This document shows, piece after piece, positions 50,298 to 59,496 of a stretch of 61,157 nucleotides of DNA. The notes below the pieces were generated by a model, which saw only the letters and a list, made by a program, of their open reading frames with translations, was not told the DNA's origin and made no database searches. Source of the DNA: Streptomyces sp. NBS 14/10 (GTDB lineage Bacteria > Actinomycetota > Actinomycetes > Streptomycetales > Streptomycetaceae); NCBI RefSeq assembly GCF_002224125.1, contig NZ_NCSM01000087.1, forward strand, positions 1 to 61,157, given 5' to 3'. The translations under genes were made by a program, and so were the position numbers. Positions within the stretch are counted from its first letter, which is position 1. Each line of letters begins with the position of its first letter.

Positions 50298-51500
50298 GTG
50301 ACCACAGCGGAGACGACCGTGCGGTCGGAAGCGATCGCCTATCCCTTCAACTCCTCCGAGGGCCTGGGGCTCAGCCAGGCGTACCAGGAAGCCAGGAACC
50401 GCCCGGGGTTAGTGCGGGTGCGCATGGCGTACGGCGAACCCGCCTGGCTCGTCACGCGCTATGCGGAGGCCCGGCTGGTGCTCGGCGACCGGCGCTTCAG
50501 CCGCGCCGCGGCGCTCCACCACGACGAGCCCCGGCAGTCCGAGGGCCGGCGCAACAGCGGCATCCTGACCATGGACCCGCCCGATCACACCCGGCTGCGC
50601 ACCCTCGTCGCCAAGGCGTTCACCGTCCACCAGGTGGAGAAACTACGGCCGTCGGTGCGGCAGTTGACCGATGAACTCCTCGACGAGCTGGAGGCCGCCG
50701 GGCCGCCCGCCGACCTGGTCGACCGCTACGCCCTGCCCATCCCGGTCGGGGTCATCTGCCGGCTGCTCGGTGTGCCGGAGGAGGACCGGCCCAAGTTCCG
50801 GGCCTGGAGCGATGCCGCGCTGTCCACCAGCTCCCTGAGCGCCGAGGAGTTCGACCGCAACCGCGACGAACTGCGCGCCTATATGGCCGGGCTGATCGAG
50901 ATCCACCGCGCCGCGCCCCAGGACGACCTCATGACCTCGCTGATCGAGGCCCGGGACGCCGGCGACCGGCTGTCCGAGCTCGAACTCGTCGACCTGTGCG
51001 TGGGCATTCTGGTGGCAGGACACGAGACCACCGCCACCCAGATCCCCAACTTCGTGCTGACACTCCTGGACCACCCTGACGAACTGCGCCGCCTGCGCGA
51101 GGAACCCGCCCTGCTGAACGGCGCGGTCGAGGAGCTGCTGCGCTTCGTACCGCTGGGCAAGGGCGCCTCCCAGCCCCGCTACGCGACCGAGGACATCGAG
51201 GTGGGCGGCCAACTGGTGCGCGCCGGAGAGCCCGTCCTCGTCGCTGTCGGCTCCGCCAACCGGGACGCGCTGCGCTTCGACGAGCCGGGCAAACTCAACG
51301 TGGCCCGGCCCGCCACCCAGCACCTGGGCTTCGGCCACGGTGTGCACCACTGCCTCGGGGCGCCCCTGGCCCGGCTTGAGCTCCAGGAAGCGCTCGGCGC
51401 GCTGATCACCCGCTTCCCGGGGCTGCGCCTGACCGGGGACGTGGTGTGGAAGGACCAGATGCTGGTCCGCGGACCACGCGTGATGCCGGTCGGGTGGTGA
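50298..51500 (+). CDS. Cytochrome P450, CYP107/105-like bacterial class
   Basis: A 400-residue soluble P450. I-helix oxygen-binding AGHETT at 240-245, K-helix ExxR at 279-282 (EELLR), and heme-binding FGHGVHHCLGAPLAR with Cys352. The TMDPPDHTRLR block near 91 is typical of actinobacterial P450s. GTG start with AAGGGAGGTC upstream. It is followed by, and overlaps, a ferredoxin gene, which supplies electrons. Substrate unknown; family-level class is uncertain. Confidence 0.95.
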   Translation: MTTAETTVRSEAIAYPFNSSEGLGLSQAYQEARNRPGLVRVRMAYGEPAWLVTRYAEARLVLGDRRFSRAAALHHDEPRQSEGRRNSGILTMDPPDHTRLRTLVAKAFTVHQVEKLRPSVRQLTDELLDELEAAGPPADLVDRYALPIPVGVICRLLGVPEEDRPKFRAWSDAALSTSSLSAEEFDRNRDELRAYMAGLIEIHRAAPQDDLMTSLIEARDAGDRLSELELVDLCVGILVAGHETTATQIPNFVLTLLDHPDELRRLREEPALLNGAVEELLRFVPLGKGASQPRYATEDIEVGGQLVRAGEPVLVAVGSANRDALRFDEPGKLNVARPATQHLGFGHGVHHCLGAPLARLELQEALGALITRFPGLRLTGDVVWKDQMLVRGPRVMPVGW

Positions 51501-51721
51501 GCGGGATGACCTGGAAGGCCGAGATCGACGGGGGCCGGTGCATGGCGTCCGGTATGTGTGCCGGAATCGCTCCCGATCTGTTCGCCCTCGACGCGGAACA
51601 CGCCCGTCCACTGGCCGACGAGGTCCCGGAGGAGGAGCGGGTACTGGACGCGGCCGACTCCTGTCCCGCGGCGGCGATCACCGTACGGGACGGGGCCACG
51701 ACGGTCGGGCCGCGCCCCTGA
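51497..51721 (+). CDS. Ferredoxin, 3Fe-4S type (P450 partner)
   Basis: A 74-residue ferredoxin. Three cluster cysteines are seen: RCMASGMC (two) and DSCPAAAI (one), the pattern of 3Fe-4S ferredoxins that serve actinobacterial P450s. The GTG at 51497 overlaps the P450 stop (GTGA); an ATG at 51506 is an alternative start. Confidence 0.92.
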   Translation: MSGMTWKAEIDGGRCMASGMCAGIAPDLFALDAEHARPLADEVPEEERVLDAADSCPAAAITVRDGATTVGPRP

Positions 51722-51730
51722 CCTCCGGGC

Positions 51731-51786
51731 CCGTACGCCGGGCGCTACGCCGTACGCCGGGCGCTGAGGCCCGTACGCCGGGCGCT
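51731..51786. repeat. Three copies of a 16-bp sequence after the ferredoxin gene
   Basis: CCGTACGCCGGGCGCT occurs at 51731-51746, 51750-51765 and 51771-51786. It lies between the convergent ferredoxin and sensor phosphatase genes. Each unit can form a small GC-rich hairpin (CGTACG, CGCCGGGCG), so it may act in transcription termination. Confidence 0.6.
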
Positions 51787-54634
51787 ACAGGGCCGACGGA
51801 TCCCCCTGGTCGACCAGGCTGTCCCCCAGCCCCAGCGCCAGCCCCAGCGCGCCGTCGTCGAGCGCCGCCGTACCGCCCAGGGCCTGCTCGGCCCAGATGA
51901 CCTTGCCGTCGGCGGTGTAGCGGGTGCCCCAGCGCTGGGCGAACTGGGAGACCAGGAACAAGCCGCGACCGCCTTCGTCGGTGGCCCTGGCCCGCCGCAG
52001 ATGGGGGGAGGTGCTGCTGCCGTCGGAGACCTCGAAGGTCAGATCGCGGCCGCGGAGCAGCCGTAGCCGCACGGGCGGGGCACCGTAGCGCAGGGCATTC
52101 GTGATCAGTTCGCTGATGATCAACTCGGCGGCGAAGTCGGCCTCCTCCAGACCCCACGACCGTATCTGCTGGGCGGCCGCGGCGCGGATCGGGGCCACCG
52201 CCGCCGGGTCCAGCGGCACCTCCCACTCGGCCACGTCCTTGGGGTCGAGCACGCGGGTGCGGGCCACCAGCAGCGCGATGTCATCGCTCTGGCGGGCCGG
52301 GCGCACGGTGTCGAGCAGGGTCTGGCAGGTCTCCTCGGGGCCGAGGTCCGGGCTGTCGGCGAGGGCGCGGCGCAGTGGGTCGAGGCCGGTGTCGGGGGCG
52401 CCGTCGTGGCCGTCGAGGAGCCCGTTGGTGTACAGCACCAGACGAGTCCCTTCGGCCAGCGGGAGCTCGGCCACCTCGAAGGGCTCCCCGCCAAGACCCA
52501 GGGGCGGGGACACCGGTACGGCGGGGGTGTGCACGGTGCCGTCCGGGCCGATCAGCACGGGCGCCGGGTGGCCCGCCCTGGCCACGGTGCACAGGCCGCG
52601 CACCGAGTCGTAGATCGCGTACAGGCAGGTGGCTCCGGTGATCCGCGCGCCGTCCGGGTCGGTGTCCTGCTCCAGGTCGAGCCGGGCGACCAGCTCGTCC
52701 AGCAGGGAGAGAAGTTCATCGGGAGGCAGGTCCAGGGCCGAGAAGTTCTGCACCGCGATACGCAGCCGGCCCATCGTGGCCGCGGCGTGCAGGCCCTGCC
52801 CGGCCACCTTCCCGACGACCAGGGCGACCCGGTGTCCGGGCAGCGGGATGACATCGAACCAGCTGCCGCTCGTCCCGCCCTGCGCGGGCAGATAGCGCGT
52901 GGCCACCTCCGTGGCGTCCTGCTCGGGCAGGCTGCCGGGCAGCAGATTGCGCTGCAGGGTGGTGACCATGGCGTGTTCGCGGGCGTAGCGGCGTGCGTTG
53001 TCGACACAGATGGCGGTGCGCCCGGACAGCTCCCCGGCGATCGCCAGGTCCTCTTCCTCGAACGGCTCGCTCCGCCGCGTCCGCCAGAAGTTGGCCAGCC
53101 CCAGGGTGACGCCGCGATAGCGCAGCGGAACCGTGATCAGCGACTGGACGCCGTGGTCGGGGCCGTGTTCGGCGTGGGCGCCGAGTCCGGTGGCGTCGCC
53201 GCCCGCGGTCTGGTCGTCGCCCGCGGTCTGGTCGCTCACCGCGGCCTGAAGGACGGCGTGGCCGGTCCGCAGGGCCTGGCTCTGGGGTGCGGTGGGACGG
53301 TAGACGGCCCGCTCACCCGGGCGGAAGAGGGGGTGTGCGGTGGTGTCGCCACCCTCGCTGCCCTCGCCGCCCATCGCCGTGCGGTGCAGCACCTCGTACG
53401 GTGGCTCCGGCTCCTCGCCCTGGAGTACGGGGTCCAGCAGCTCGACGGTGACGATATCGGCGAACCGGGGGACGGCCACCTCCACCAGCTTCTCGGTGGT
53501 TTCGGTCAGCTCCAGGGTCGAGCCGATCCGCACCCCGGCGTCGTACAGCAGCTCCAGCCGCTCGCGGGCCGCCGCGGCCCGGCCGGACAGCGCCTGCAGC
53601 TCGGTGGTGTCCCTGAGCGTGGCCACGCTTCCGGCGGGGCCGCCGCTACGGTCCGTGGGCCGGAGATTGACCGCCAGTAGCCGGTTGCCGCACGGGTACA
53701 CCTCGTCCGTGACGGAGCGCCCCGACACCAGCAGCTCCGTCAGCTGCGGCTCGAGGCCGAGCTCGGCGATGTGCCGCCCCTCGGCGTCCGGGGCGAGGCC
53801 GAGCAGTGCCCGAGCCTCGCTGTTGACCAGCAGCAGCCGCCCGTCCGCGGCCAGGACCAGCACGCCTTCCCGGACCGAGTGCAACACCGCGTCGTGGTGC
53901 TCGTACATCCGCGTCATCTCGGTGGCGCCCAGGCCGTGGGTCTGCCGCCGCACCCGCCTGCTGATCAGCGCGGTGCCGCCGGTGGTCAGGGCCAGCGCCC
54001 CGGTGGCGCTGCCGAGCAGCAGCGGCAGCCGCTGCGTCATCACGCTGTTGACGCTCTCGACCTTGACCCCGACCGACACCCCGCCGAGGACGCTGCCGTC
54101 GGGCTTGAGGACGGGGACGGCCGAGACCACGGACAGGCCCTGGCTCGCGTGAAATGTCTCCGAGATCGTCTTTCCGGCCAGCTCCTCCCGCACCAGCTTG
54201 GCGGGGCCGATGATCCGCTTGCCGATCAACGTCGTATCGGGGTGGGTGAGACGCAGGCCACGACGGTCGAACACCACGACGCTGTCGACGCCGGAGCCCT
54301 TCCGTGCCGCTTCGGCGGAGTCCCGGAGCAGCGCGGTCGGGTGGTTGCTGGCCATGGCCTGGGCCACCCCGGGGGCGTTCGCCATGGTCCCGGCGACCGC
54401 GAGAGAGCGCCGTCGGGCGTCCGTCATGCCCTGGCTCCGCGCCTGGAGCGCCAGGCCCACGACCGCGCCGACGACCAGGAGCAGGACCAGCAGCAGCTGC
54501 AGGATGAACACCTGCCCGGCGACGCTCCGGGCACGCGAGAGGGGCCCCAGCCGTCTCCAGCGGGATGTGAGGGGCGCTTCGGACCCGGATCGGGGCCGAT
54601 GCCGCCGCCAGGACATACGAGCATGTGTGCTCAT
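51785..54634 (-). CDS. Membrane sensor with PAS, GAF, PP2C (SpoIIE) phosphatase and HATPase_c domains
   Basis: A 949-residue signal protein. Two membrane helices (about 41-64 and 203-224) frame an extracytoplasmic Cache-like sensor resembling the DcuS/CitA type (LTHPDTTLIGKRI, SAVPVLKPDGSVLGGVSVGV). Next come a PAS domain (about 240-350), a GAF domain (375-555), the SpoIIE/PP2C phosphatase (about 575-790: WFDVIPLPGHRVALVVGKVAGQG, GATCLYAIYD) and an anti-sigma-type ATPase domain (about 800-935: ELITNALRYGAPP, DEGGRGLFLVSQFAQRWG). It likely controls an anti-anti-sigma factor. The start carries a small palindrome (GAGCATGTGTGCTC, 54620-54633). Confidence 0.9.
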   Translation of the reverse strand: MSTHARMSWRRHRPRSGSEAPLTSRWRRLGPLSRARSVAGQVFILQLLLVLLLVVGAVVGLALQARSQGMTDARRRSLAVAGTMANAPGVAQAMASNHPTALLRDSAEAARKGSGVDSVVVFDRRGLRLTHPDTTLIGKRIIGPAKLVREELAGKTISETFHASQGLSVVSAVPVLKPDGSVLGGVSVGVKVESVNSVMTQRLPLLLGSATGALALTTGGTALISRRVRRQTHGLGATEMTRMYEHHDAVLHSVREGVLVLAADGRLLLVNSEARALLGLAPDAEGRHIAELGLEPQLTELLVSGRSVTDEVYPCGNRLLAVNLRPTDRSGGPAGSVATLRDTTELQALSGRAAAARERLELLYDAGVRIGSTLELTETTEKLVEVAVPRFADIVTVELLDPVLQGEEPEPPYEVLHRTAMGGEGSEGGDTTAHPLFRPGERAVYRPTAPQSQALRTGHAVLQAAVSDQTAGDDQTAGGDATGLGAHAEHGPDHGVQSLITVPLRYRGVTLGLANFWRTRRSEPFEEEDLAIAGELSGRTAICVDNARRYAREHAMVTTLQRNLLPGSLPEQDATEVATRYLPAQGGTSGSWFDVIPLPGHRVALVVGKVAGQGLHAAATMGRLRIAVQNFSALDLPPDELLSLLDELVARLDLEQDTDPDGARITGATCLYAIYDSVRGLCTVARAGHPAPVLIGPDGTVHTPAVPVSPPLGLGGEPFEVAELPLAEGTRLVLYTNGLLDGHDGAPDTGLDPLRRALADSPDLGPEETCQTLLDTVRPARQSDDIALLVARTRVLDPKDVAEWEVPLDPAAVAPIRAAAAQQIRSWGLEEADFAAELIISELITNALRYGAPPVRLRLLRGRDLTFEVSDGSSTSPHLRRARATDEGGRGLFLVSQFAQRWGTRYTADGKVIWAEQALGGTAALDDGALGLALGLGDSLVDQGDPSAL

Positions 54635-54751
54635 GTCCGCATTTATAACATTCCATTCGGTGCGACCGACAGGGCTCGGGTGGCTCCGTTTGAAAGATCA
54701 AAATGGCGGGGGGTTAGCATATGAGCGCCGCCTAGCTCGAAAGATAAATTT

Positions 54752-56197
54752 GTGACTGTCAACGAGGACTCGTTCACCAACTGGAAGCAGCGCGAGGAGA
54801 TCGCGGAGTCGATGATTCCGATCATCGGGAAGCTGCAGCGCGAGCGGGACGTCACGGTCCTGCTCCACAGCCGCTCCTTGGTGAACAAGTCAGTGGTCAG
54901 CATCCTCAAGACCCACCGATTCGCCCGGCAGATCGCCGGTTCGGAACTCTCCGTCACCGACACCATGCCGTTCCTGCGGGCCCTCACCGTGCTCGACCTC
55001 GGCCCCTCCCAGATCGACATCGGCATGCTGGCCGCGATGTACAAGACGGACGACCGCGGTCTTCCGGTGGAGGAGTTCACCGCCGAGGCCGTCGCCGGCG
55101 CCACGGGTGCCAACAAGATCGAGTGCCGTGAGCCGCGTGACGTCGTCCTCTACGGATTCGGCCGCATCGGCCGCCTCATCGCCCGCCTCCTCATCGAGAA
55201 GGCCGGCTCCGGCAACGGCCTGCGGCTGCGCGCCATCGTCGTCCGCAAGGGCGCGGGTCAGGACCTCGTCAAGCGCGCCTCGCTGCTGCGCCGTGACTCC
55301 ATCCACGGCCAGTTCCACGGCACCATCACCGTCGACGAGGCCAACAGCACGATCATCGCCAACGGCAATGAGATCAAGGTCGTCTACTCCGACGACCCGA
55401 CGTCGGTGGACTACACGGCGTACGGCATCAAGAACGCCATCCTCATCGACAACACCGGCAAGTGGCGCGACCGCGAGGGCCTGTCCCAGCACCTTCAGCC
55501 CGGGATCGACAAGGTCGTCCTGACCGCCCCGGGCAAGGGCGACGTCCCCAACGTCGTCCACGGCGTCAACCACGACATGATCAAGCCGGATGAGCAGATC
55601 CTGTCCTGCGCCTCCTGCACCACCAACGCGATCGTCCCGCCGCTGAAGGCGATGGCGGACGAGTACGGCGTGCTCCGCGGCCATGTGGAGACCGTCCACT
55701 CGTTCACCAACGACCAGAACCTGCTGGACAACTACCACAAGTCGGACCGCCGCGGCCGCTCGGCCCCGCTCAACATGGTCATCACCGAGACCGGCGCGGC
55801 CTCCGCCGTCGCCAAGGCGCTGCCCGACCTCGAGGCGACCATCACCGGCAGCTCGATCCGGGTCCCGGTCCCGGACGTGTCGATCGCGATCCTCAGCCTG
55901 CGGCTCGGCCGCGAGACCAACCGCGAGGAAGTCCTCGACTACCTCCGCGAGGTGTCGCTGACCTCGCCGCTCAAGCGCCAGATCGACTTCACCAGCGCCC
56001 CGGACGCGGTCTCCAGCGACTTCATCGGCTCGCGCCACGCCTCGATCGTCGACGCCGGCGCCACCAAGGTCGACGGGGACAACGCGATCCTCTACCTCTG
56101 GTACGACAACGAGTTCGGCTACTCCTGCCAGGTCATCCGCGTCGTCCAGCATGTCTCCGGGGTGGAGTACCCGACCTACCCGGCCACGCTGGTCTGA
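54752..56197 (+). CDS. gap: Glyceraldehyde-3-phosphate dehydrogenase, long actinobacterial form
   Basis: A 481-residue GAPDH with an N-terminal extension of about 125 residues. NAD binding is YGFGRIGR at 134-141. The catalytic Cys is C289 in SCASCTTNAI, and its His is in HSFTNDQN. The C-terminal half has a normal phosphate site (SSIRVPVPD). This long type is found in actinobacteria beside the shorter glycolytic enzyme and may work in gluconeogenesis or with another cofactor. GTG start; no strong ribosome binding site is visible. Confidence 0.95.
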   Translation: MTVNEDSFTNWKQREEIAESMIPIIGKLQRERDVTVLLHSRSLVNKSVVSILKTHRFARQIAGSELSVTDTMPFLRALTVLDLGPSQIDIGMLAAMYKTDDRGLPVEEFTAEAVAGATGANKIECREPRDVVLYGFGRIGRLIARLLIEKAGSGNGLRLRAIVVRKGAGQDLVKRASLLRRDSIHGQFHGTITVDEANSTIIANGNEIKVVYSDDPTSVDYTAYGIKNAILIDNTGKWRDREGLSQHLQPGIDKVVLTAPGKGDVPNVVHGVNHDMIKPDEQILSCASCTTNAIVPPLKAMADEYGVLRGHVETVHSFTNDQNLLDNYHKSDRRGRSAPLNMVITETGAASAVAKALPDLEATITGSSIRVPVPDVSIAILSLRLGRETNREEVLDYLREVSLTSPLKRQIDFTSAPDAVSSDFIGSRHASIVDAGATKVDGDNAILYLWYDNEFGYSCQVIRVVQHVSGVEYPTYPATLV

Positions 56198-56242
56198 GCC
56201 CGGCGCCGGAACCCTGGGCAGCGCCCCTGCGTTGGGTGTGAC

Positions 56243-57631
56243 ATGGGCGAACTGGTTCCCGGCGGAAACACCTTGCTCCCGGACGGCATGCTGTTCATCC
56301 GGGTGCAGGGCCCCTTCGACCTGTCCGTGCTGATCACCGGAGAAGACGGAAAGGTCGCGTGGGACGGCGACTTCGTCTTCTTCAACCAGCCCACCGCCCC
56401 CGGCGTCCTGCTGCAGGGCGACACCGTCACCCTCCGGCCGGGGCAGCTGCGGCGGGGCGCGAGCCGCGTCACGGTGGTGATCAGTCCCGCCGACCCCGGC
56501 ACACCGCTCGGCAGGCTGCCCGCCCCCACCATGAGGGTCAGGGGGGCGGGCGGGGGGCAGGAGATCCTGTTCACCCCGCCGCGCCCGACCGAGGAGACGG
56601 TGCTGCTGCTCGCCGAGATCTATCGGCGCGGCGTCCGGTGGAAGATACGGGCCCTGGGGCAGGGGTACGCGGAGGGGCTGGCCGGGGTGGCGCGGGACTT
56701 CGGCGTCGACGTCACGGACGACGGCGAGCAGCCGCCACCCGCACCACCCTTTCCGCCACCTGCACCGCCGTATCCGCCGTCGGCTCCGTCGGCTCCGTCG
56801 TTTCCGGCGTCCGCACCGTCGTCTGCCACGTCCCCGGCCGGCGCCGCCCATGACCCCGACGGTTTTCTCGGCCTGGTCAACGGCGTACGGTCGCGGACCG
56901 GGGCCCCGGCCGTCGCCCTCGACGCCCGGCTGAGCACAGCCGCCCGGGCCCACGCCGAAGCCATGGCCGCACAGGGCAGCCTCGGCCTGGAGAGCCCCGA
57001 CGGGACATCGGTCTTCCACCGGATCGCCACCGCCGGTTACTCCTGTCTGACCATCGCCGAGCACATCGTCTCCGGGCCCCGTACGGCGGCCGAGTTCGTG
57101 GACTACTGCCTCGGGGACGGTGAGCGCGGCGCGCCCTTCCGGGATGCCTCGGTCGCCCATGTCGGGCTGGGCCGGGCCGTCGGCGGCCGCTCGGGCGAGG
57201 TCTACTGGACCGCGCTGTGGGCCCAGCCGTTCACGGCCGCGGGCCTGGCCCGTACGGCGGAGGCCGTCCGCGCGCTCACCAACGCGGAGCGGGCCGCGGC
57301 CGGACTGCCGCCGCTCGCCCCCGACCCGAACCTGACCGTGGCCGCGCAGCGGCACAGTGAGGACATGGTCGCCCGCGACTTCTACTCCCACACCGCCCCC
57401 GAGGGCAGCCAGCCATGGGACCGGGCGGCGGCGGCCGGCTGCCGGCACCGCGGCATCGGCGAGAACATCGCATGCGGTCAGCGGACTCCCTCGGAGGTGG
57501 TCCGAGGCTGGATGGACAGCCCAGGACACCGTGCGAACATCCTGAAGCCGGAGTTCAGCCACATCGGGATCGGCTACGCGACGGGGAGCCGGGCGGGCAC
57601 CTACTGGACGCAGCTGTTCGGCAGCGTATGA
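56243..57631 (+). CDS. TerD-domain protein fused to two CAP (SCP/PR1) domains
   Basis: A 462-residue protein with three parts. Residues 1 to about 155 resemble TerD/TerE-type tellurium-stress domains (GELVPGGNTLLPDGMLF, ITGEDGKVAWDGDFVFFNQPTAPG). A Pro/Ala/Ser-rich linker follows (about 165-205). Then come two CAP domains. The first (about 210-330) has lost the usual His/Glu pattern. The second (about 335-460) is complete: HSEDMVARDFYSHTAPEG, GENIACG, GWMDSPGHRANIL. No signal peptide is seen, though CAP proteins are normally exported. An unusual domain mix. Confidence 0.82.
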   Translation: MGELVPGGNTLLPDGMLFIRVQGPFDLSVLITGEDGKVAWDGDFVFFNQPTAPGVLLQGDTVTLRPGQLRRGASRVTVVISPADPGTPLGRLPAPTMRVRGAGGGQEILFTPPRPTEETVLLLAEIYRRGVRWKIRALGQGYAEGLAGVARDFGVDVTDDGEQPPPAPPFPPPAPPYPPSAPSAPSFPASAPSSATSPAGAAHDPDGFLGLVNGVRSRTGAPAVALDARLSTAARAHAEAMAAQGSLGLESPDGTSVFHRIATAGYSCLTIAEHIVSGPRTAAEFVDYCLGDGERGAPFRDASVAHVGLGRAVGGRSGEVYWTALWAQPFTAAGLARTAEAVRALTNAERAAAGLPPLAPDPNLTVAAQRHSEDMVARDFYSHTAPEGSQPWDRAAAAGCRHRGIGENIACGQRTPSEVVRGWMDSPGHRANILKPEFSHIGIGYATGSRAGTYWTQLFGSV

Positions 57632-57658
57632 CCCACCGGGGCGGATGAGCAGTTGTGC

Positions 57659-57672
57659 GTACGCCGGCGTAC
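57659..57672. promoter_or_regulatory. Perfect 14-bp palindrome before the permease pair
   Basis: GTACGCCGGCGTAC, 53 bases before the permease start. It is an operator candidate. It does not match the Zur consensus I know, although related permease pairs are Zur-regulated in Bacillus. Confidence 0.45.
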
Positions 57673-57724
57673 TGAAGGGGAGAGGCACCCACTCGCGACC
57701 CCTTCGACGCCGGAGGTACCCACC

Positions 57725-58753
57725 GTGGCCACCGTCAAAGCCGCCCCGCCCCCGGTCGACCGCCGTGCCGCGGACGACCGCCGGGGTGCGGGCGATCGTC
57801 GGGGCGGGCGGCTGGATTCGTCGCTCGTCCTGATCATGCTGCTGGTCCTGGCGGTGGCGGCGCAGGGGCCGGTGCGCCGGGCGCTGTCCGCGCCGGTGAT
57901 GCAGAGCTGGATGACCGTGTTCGTCGCGGTGGTCGTGCAGGCCCTGCCCTTCCTGGTCCTCGGTGTGCTGCTGTCGGCGCTCATCGCGGTGTTCGTTCCG
58001 CCGTCGTTCTTCGCCCGCGCCCTGCCGCGCCGCCCCGCCCTGGCGGTGCCGGTCGCCGGGGCGGCCGGGGCGGTGCTGCCCGGTTGCGAATGCGCCTCGG
58101 TGCCGGTGGCCGGGGCGCTGGTGCGCCGGGGTGTCGCACCCGCGGCGGCGCTGGCGTTTCTGCTGTCGGCCCCGGCGATCAACCCGATCGTGCTGACCGC
58201 CACCGCCGTCGCGTTCCCCGGCGAACCGCGGATGGTCCTCGCCCGGTTCGTCGCGAGTCTGCTCGTGGCCTGTGTGATGGGCTGGCTGTGGCAGCGGCTG
58301 GGCCGCGCCGACTGGCTGCGCCCACCGGCCCGTCCGGCGCACGACGGCCAGGGCAAGGGGGCCGCGTTCTGGGGGTCCGTACGCCACGATGTGATGCACG
58401 CCGGCGGTTTCCTCGTCGTCGGCGCGATGGCCGCGGCCACGCTCAAGGCCATGGTGCCGGCGCGTTGGCTGCACACCGCGGCCGGCGACCCCGTGGTGTC
58501 GATCCTCGCGCTCGCGGTCCTCGCGGTGCTGCTGTCGATCTGCTCGGAGGCCGACGCGTTCGTGGCCGCGTCCCTGTCGCAGTTCTCGCTCACCGCCCGG
58601 CTGACGTTCCTCGTCGTCGGACCGATGATCGATCTGAAACTCTTCGCGATGCAGGCCGGCACCTTCGGCCGAACCTTCGCGCTGCGCTTCGCCCCCGCCA
58701 CCTTCGCCCTGGCGGTCCTGGTGTCGGCCCTGGTCGGGGCGGTCCTGCTGTGA
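57725..58753 (+). CDS. Predicted permease, YcgR/DUF318-like
   Basis: A 342-residue protein of about 8 membrane helices. It has the DUF318 repeats: AGAAGAVLPGCECASVPVAGALVRRGVAPAAALAFLLSAPAINPIV, with the conserved GCECASVPVA cysteines, and ICSEADAFVAASLSQFSL. The family has been linked to metal or arsenic-type organic export. GTG at 57725 with GGAGG 8 bases upstream. It overlaps the next gene by 4 bases. Confidence 0.85.
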   Translation: MATVKAAPPPVDRRAADDRRGAGDRRGGRLDSSLVLIMLLVLAVAAQGPVRRALSAPVMQSWMTVFVAVVVQALPFLVLGVLLSALIAVFVPPSFFARALPRRPALAVPVAGAAGAVLPGCECASVPVAGALVRRGVAPAAALAFLLSAPAINPIVLTATAVAFPGEPRMVLARFVASLLVACVMGWLWQRLGRADWLRPPARPAHDGQGKGAAFWGSVRHDVMHAGGFLVVGAMAAATLKAMVPARWLHTAAGDPVVSILALAVLAVLLSICSEADAFVAASLSQFSLTARLTFLVVGPMIDLKLFAMQAGTFGRTFALRFAPATFALAVLVSALVGAVLL

Positions 58754-59496
58754 ACCGGAAGGCACAGGCGGTGGTCCTGTTCCTCGTCGGAGTGGCGATG
58801 CTGCGGGCGGGCTGCACCGATCTCTACCTCCGTTACGTCAAGGCCGGATTGCGCCCGCTGCTGCTGGCCTCCGGGGGTGTGCTGGTCGTGGCGGCCGTCG
58901 CCACCGTCTGGTACGAACTGCGCGGCCCGAAGACACCTCCCGACCACGACCCGGAGGGCGGAAGCGCCGAACACGGCGGCCACGCCCACCGCGAACCACG
59001 CGTGTCCTGGCTGCTCGTCCTGCCCCTCTTCGCACTCATCCTCGTCGCCCCGCCCGCGCTCGGCTCCTACAGCGCCATGCACACCGGCACGGCCCTGCAA
59101 CGCCCCTGGGGCTTCCCCGACCTCCCGGCCAAGGATCCGCTTCCGCTCAGCGTGGCCGACTACGCCGGTCGCGCGGTCTACGACCACGGACACTCCCTGC
59201 GGCATCGGCGGATCAGAATCACCGGTTTCCTCGCGCTCGACCGCGACGGCTCGCCCTATCTCGTCCGCATGGCCCTCAACTGCTGCGCCGCCGACGCCCA
59301 GCCGGTCAAGATCGGGCTGACCGGGCGGATCCCTCCCGTCGTACAACCCGACACCTGGCTGGAGGTCACCGGCAGCTACACCGGCAAACGGACCAAGGAT
59401 CCGCTCAACGGCGGCCCCATCCCGTTTATCGAGGTCAGCCGCGCCAGGCCGGTCGCGACCCCGCGCGACCCGTACGACGAGAGCTGGAACGGCTGA
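58750..59496 (+). CDS. TIGR03943/YcgQ-like partner protein
   Basis: A 248-residue protein. Two or three N-terminal membrane helices (about 8-55) and a fourth near 90-105 precede an extracytoplasmic domain containing RITGFLALDRDGSPYLVRMALNCCAADAQPVKIGL. The CC pair in that block is conserved in YcgQ-like proteins and could bind metal. The GTG overlaps the permease stop (GTGA), the standard arrangement of this two-protein system. The last 62 bases overlap the convergent pectate lyase gene. Confidence 0.85.
   Translation: MNRKAQAVVLFLVGVAMLRAGCTDLYLRYVKAGLRPLLLASGGVLVVAAVATVWYELRGPKTPPDHDPEGGSAEHGGHAHREPRVSWLLVLPLFALILVAPPALGSYSAMHTGTALQRPWGFPDLPAKDPLPLSVADYAGRAVYDHGHSLRHRRIRITGFLALDRDGSPYLVRMALNCCAADAQPVKIGLTGRIPPVVQPDTWLEVTGSYTGKRTKDPLNGGPIPFIEVSRARPVATPRDPYDESWNG

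Noticed and set aside
54890..58765. A 1291-codon minus-strand open frame
   Set aside because: Antisense to GAPDH, the TerD-CAP protein and the permease; composition is typical of a shadow frame.
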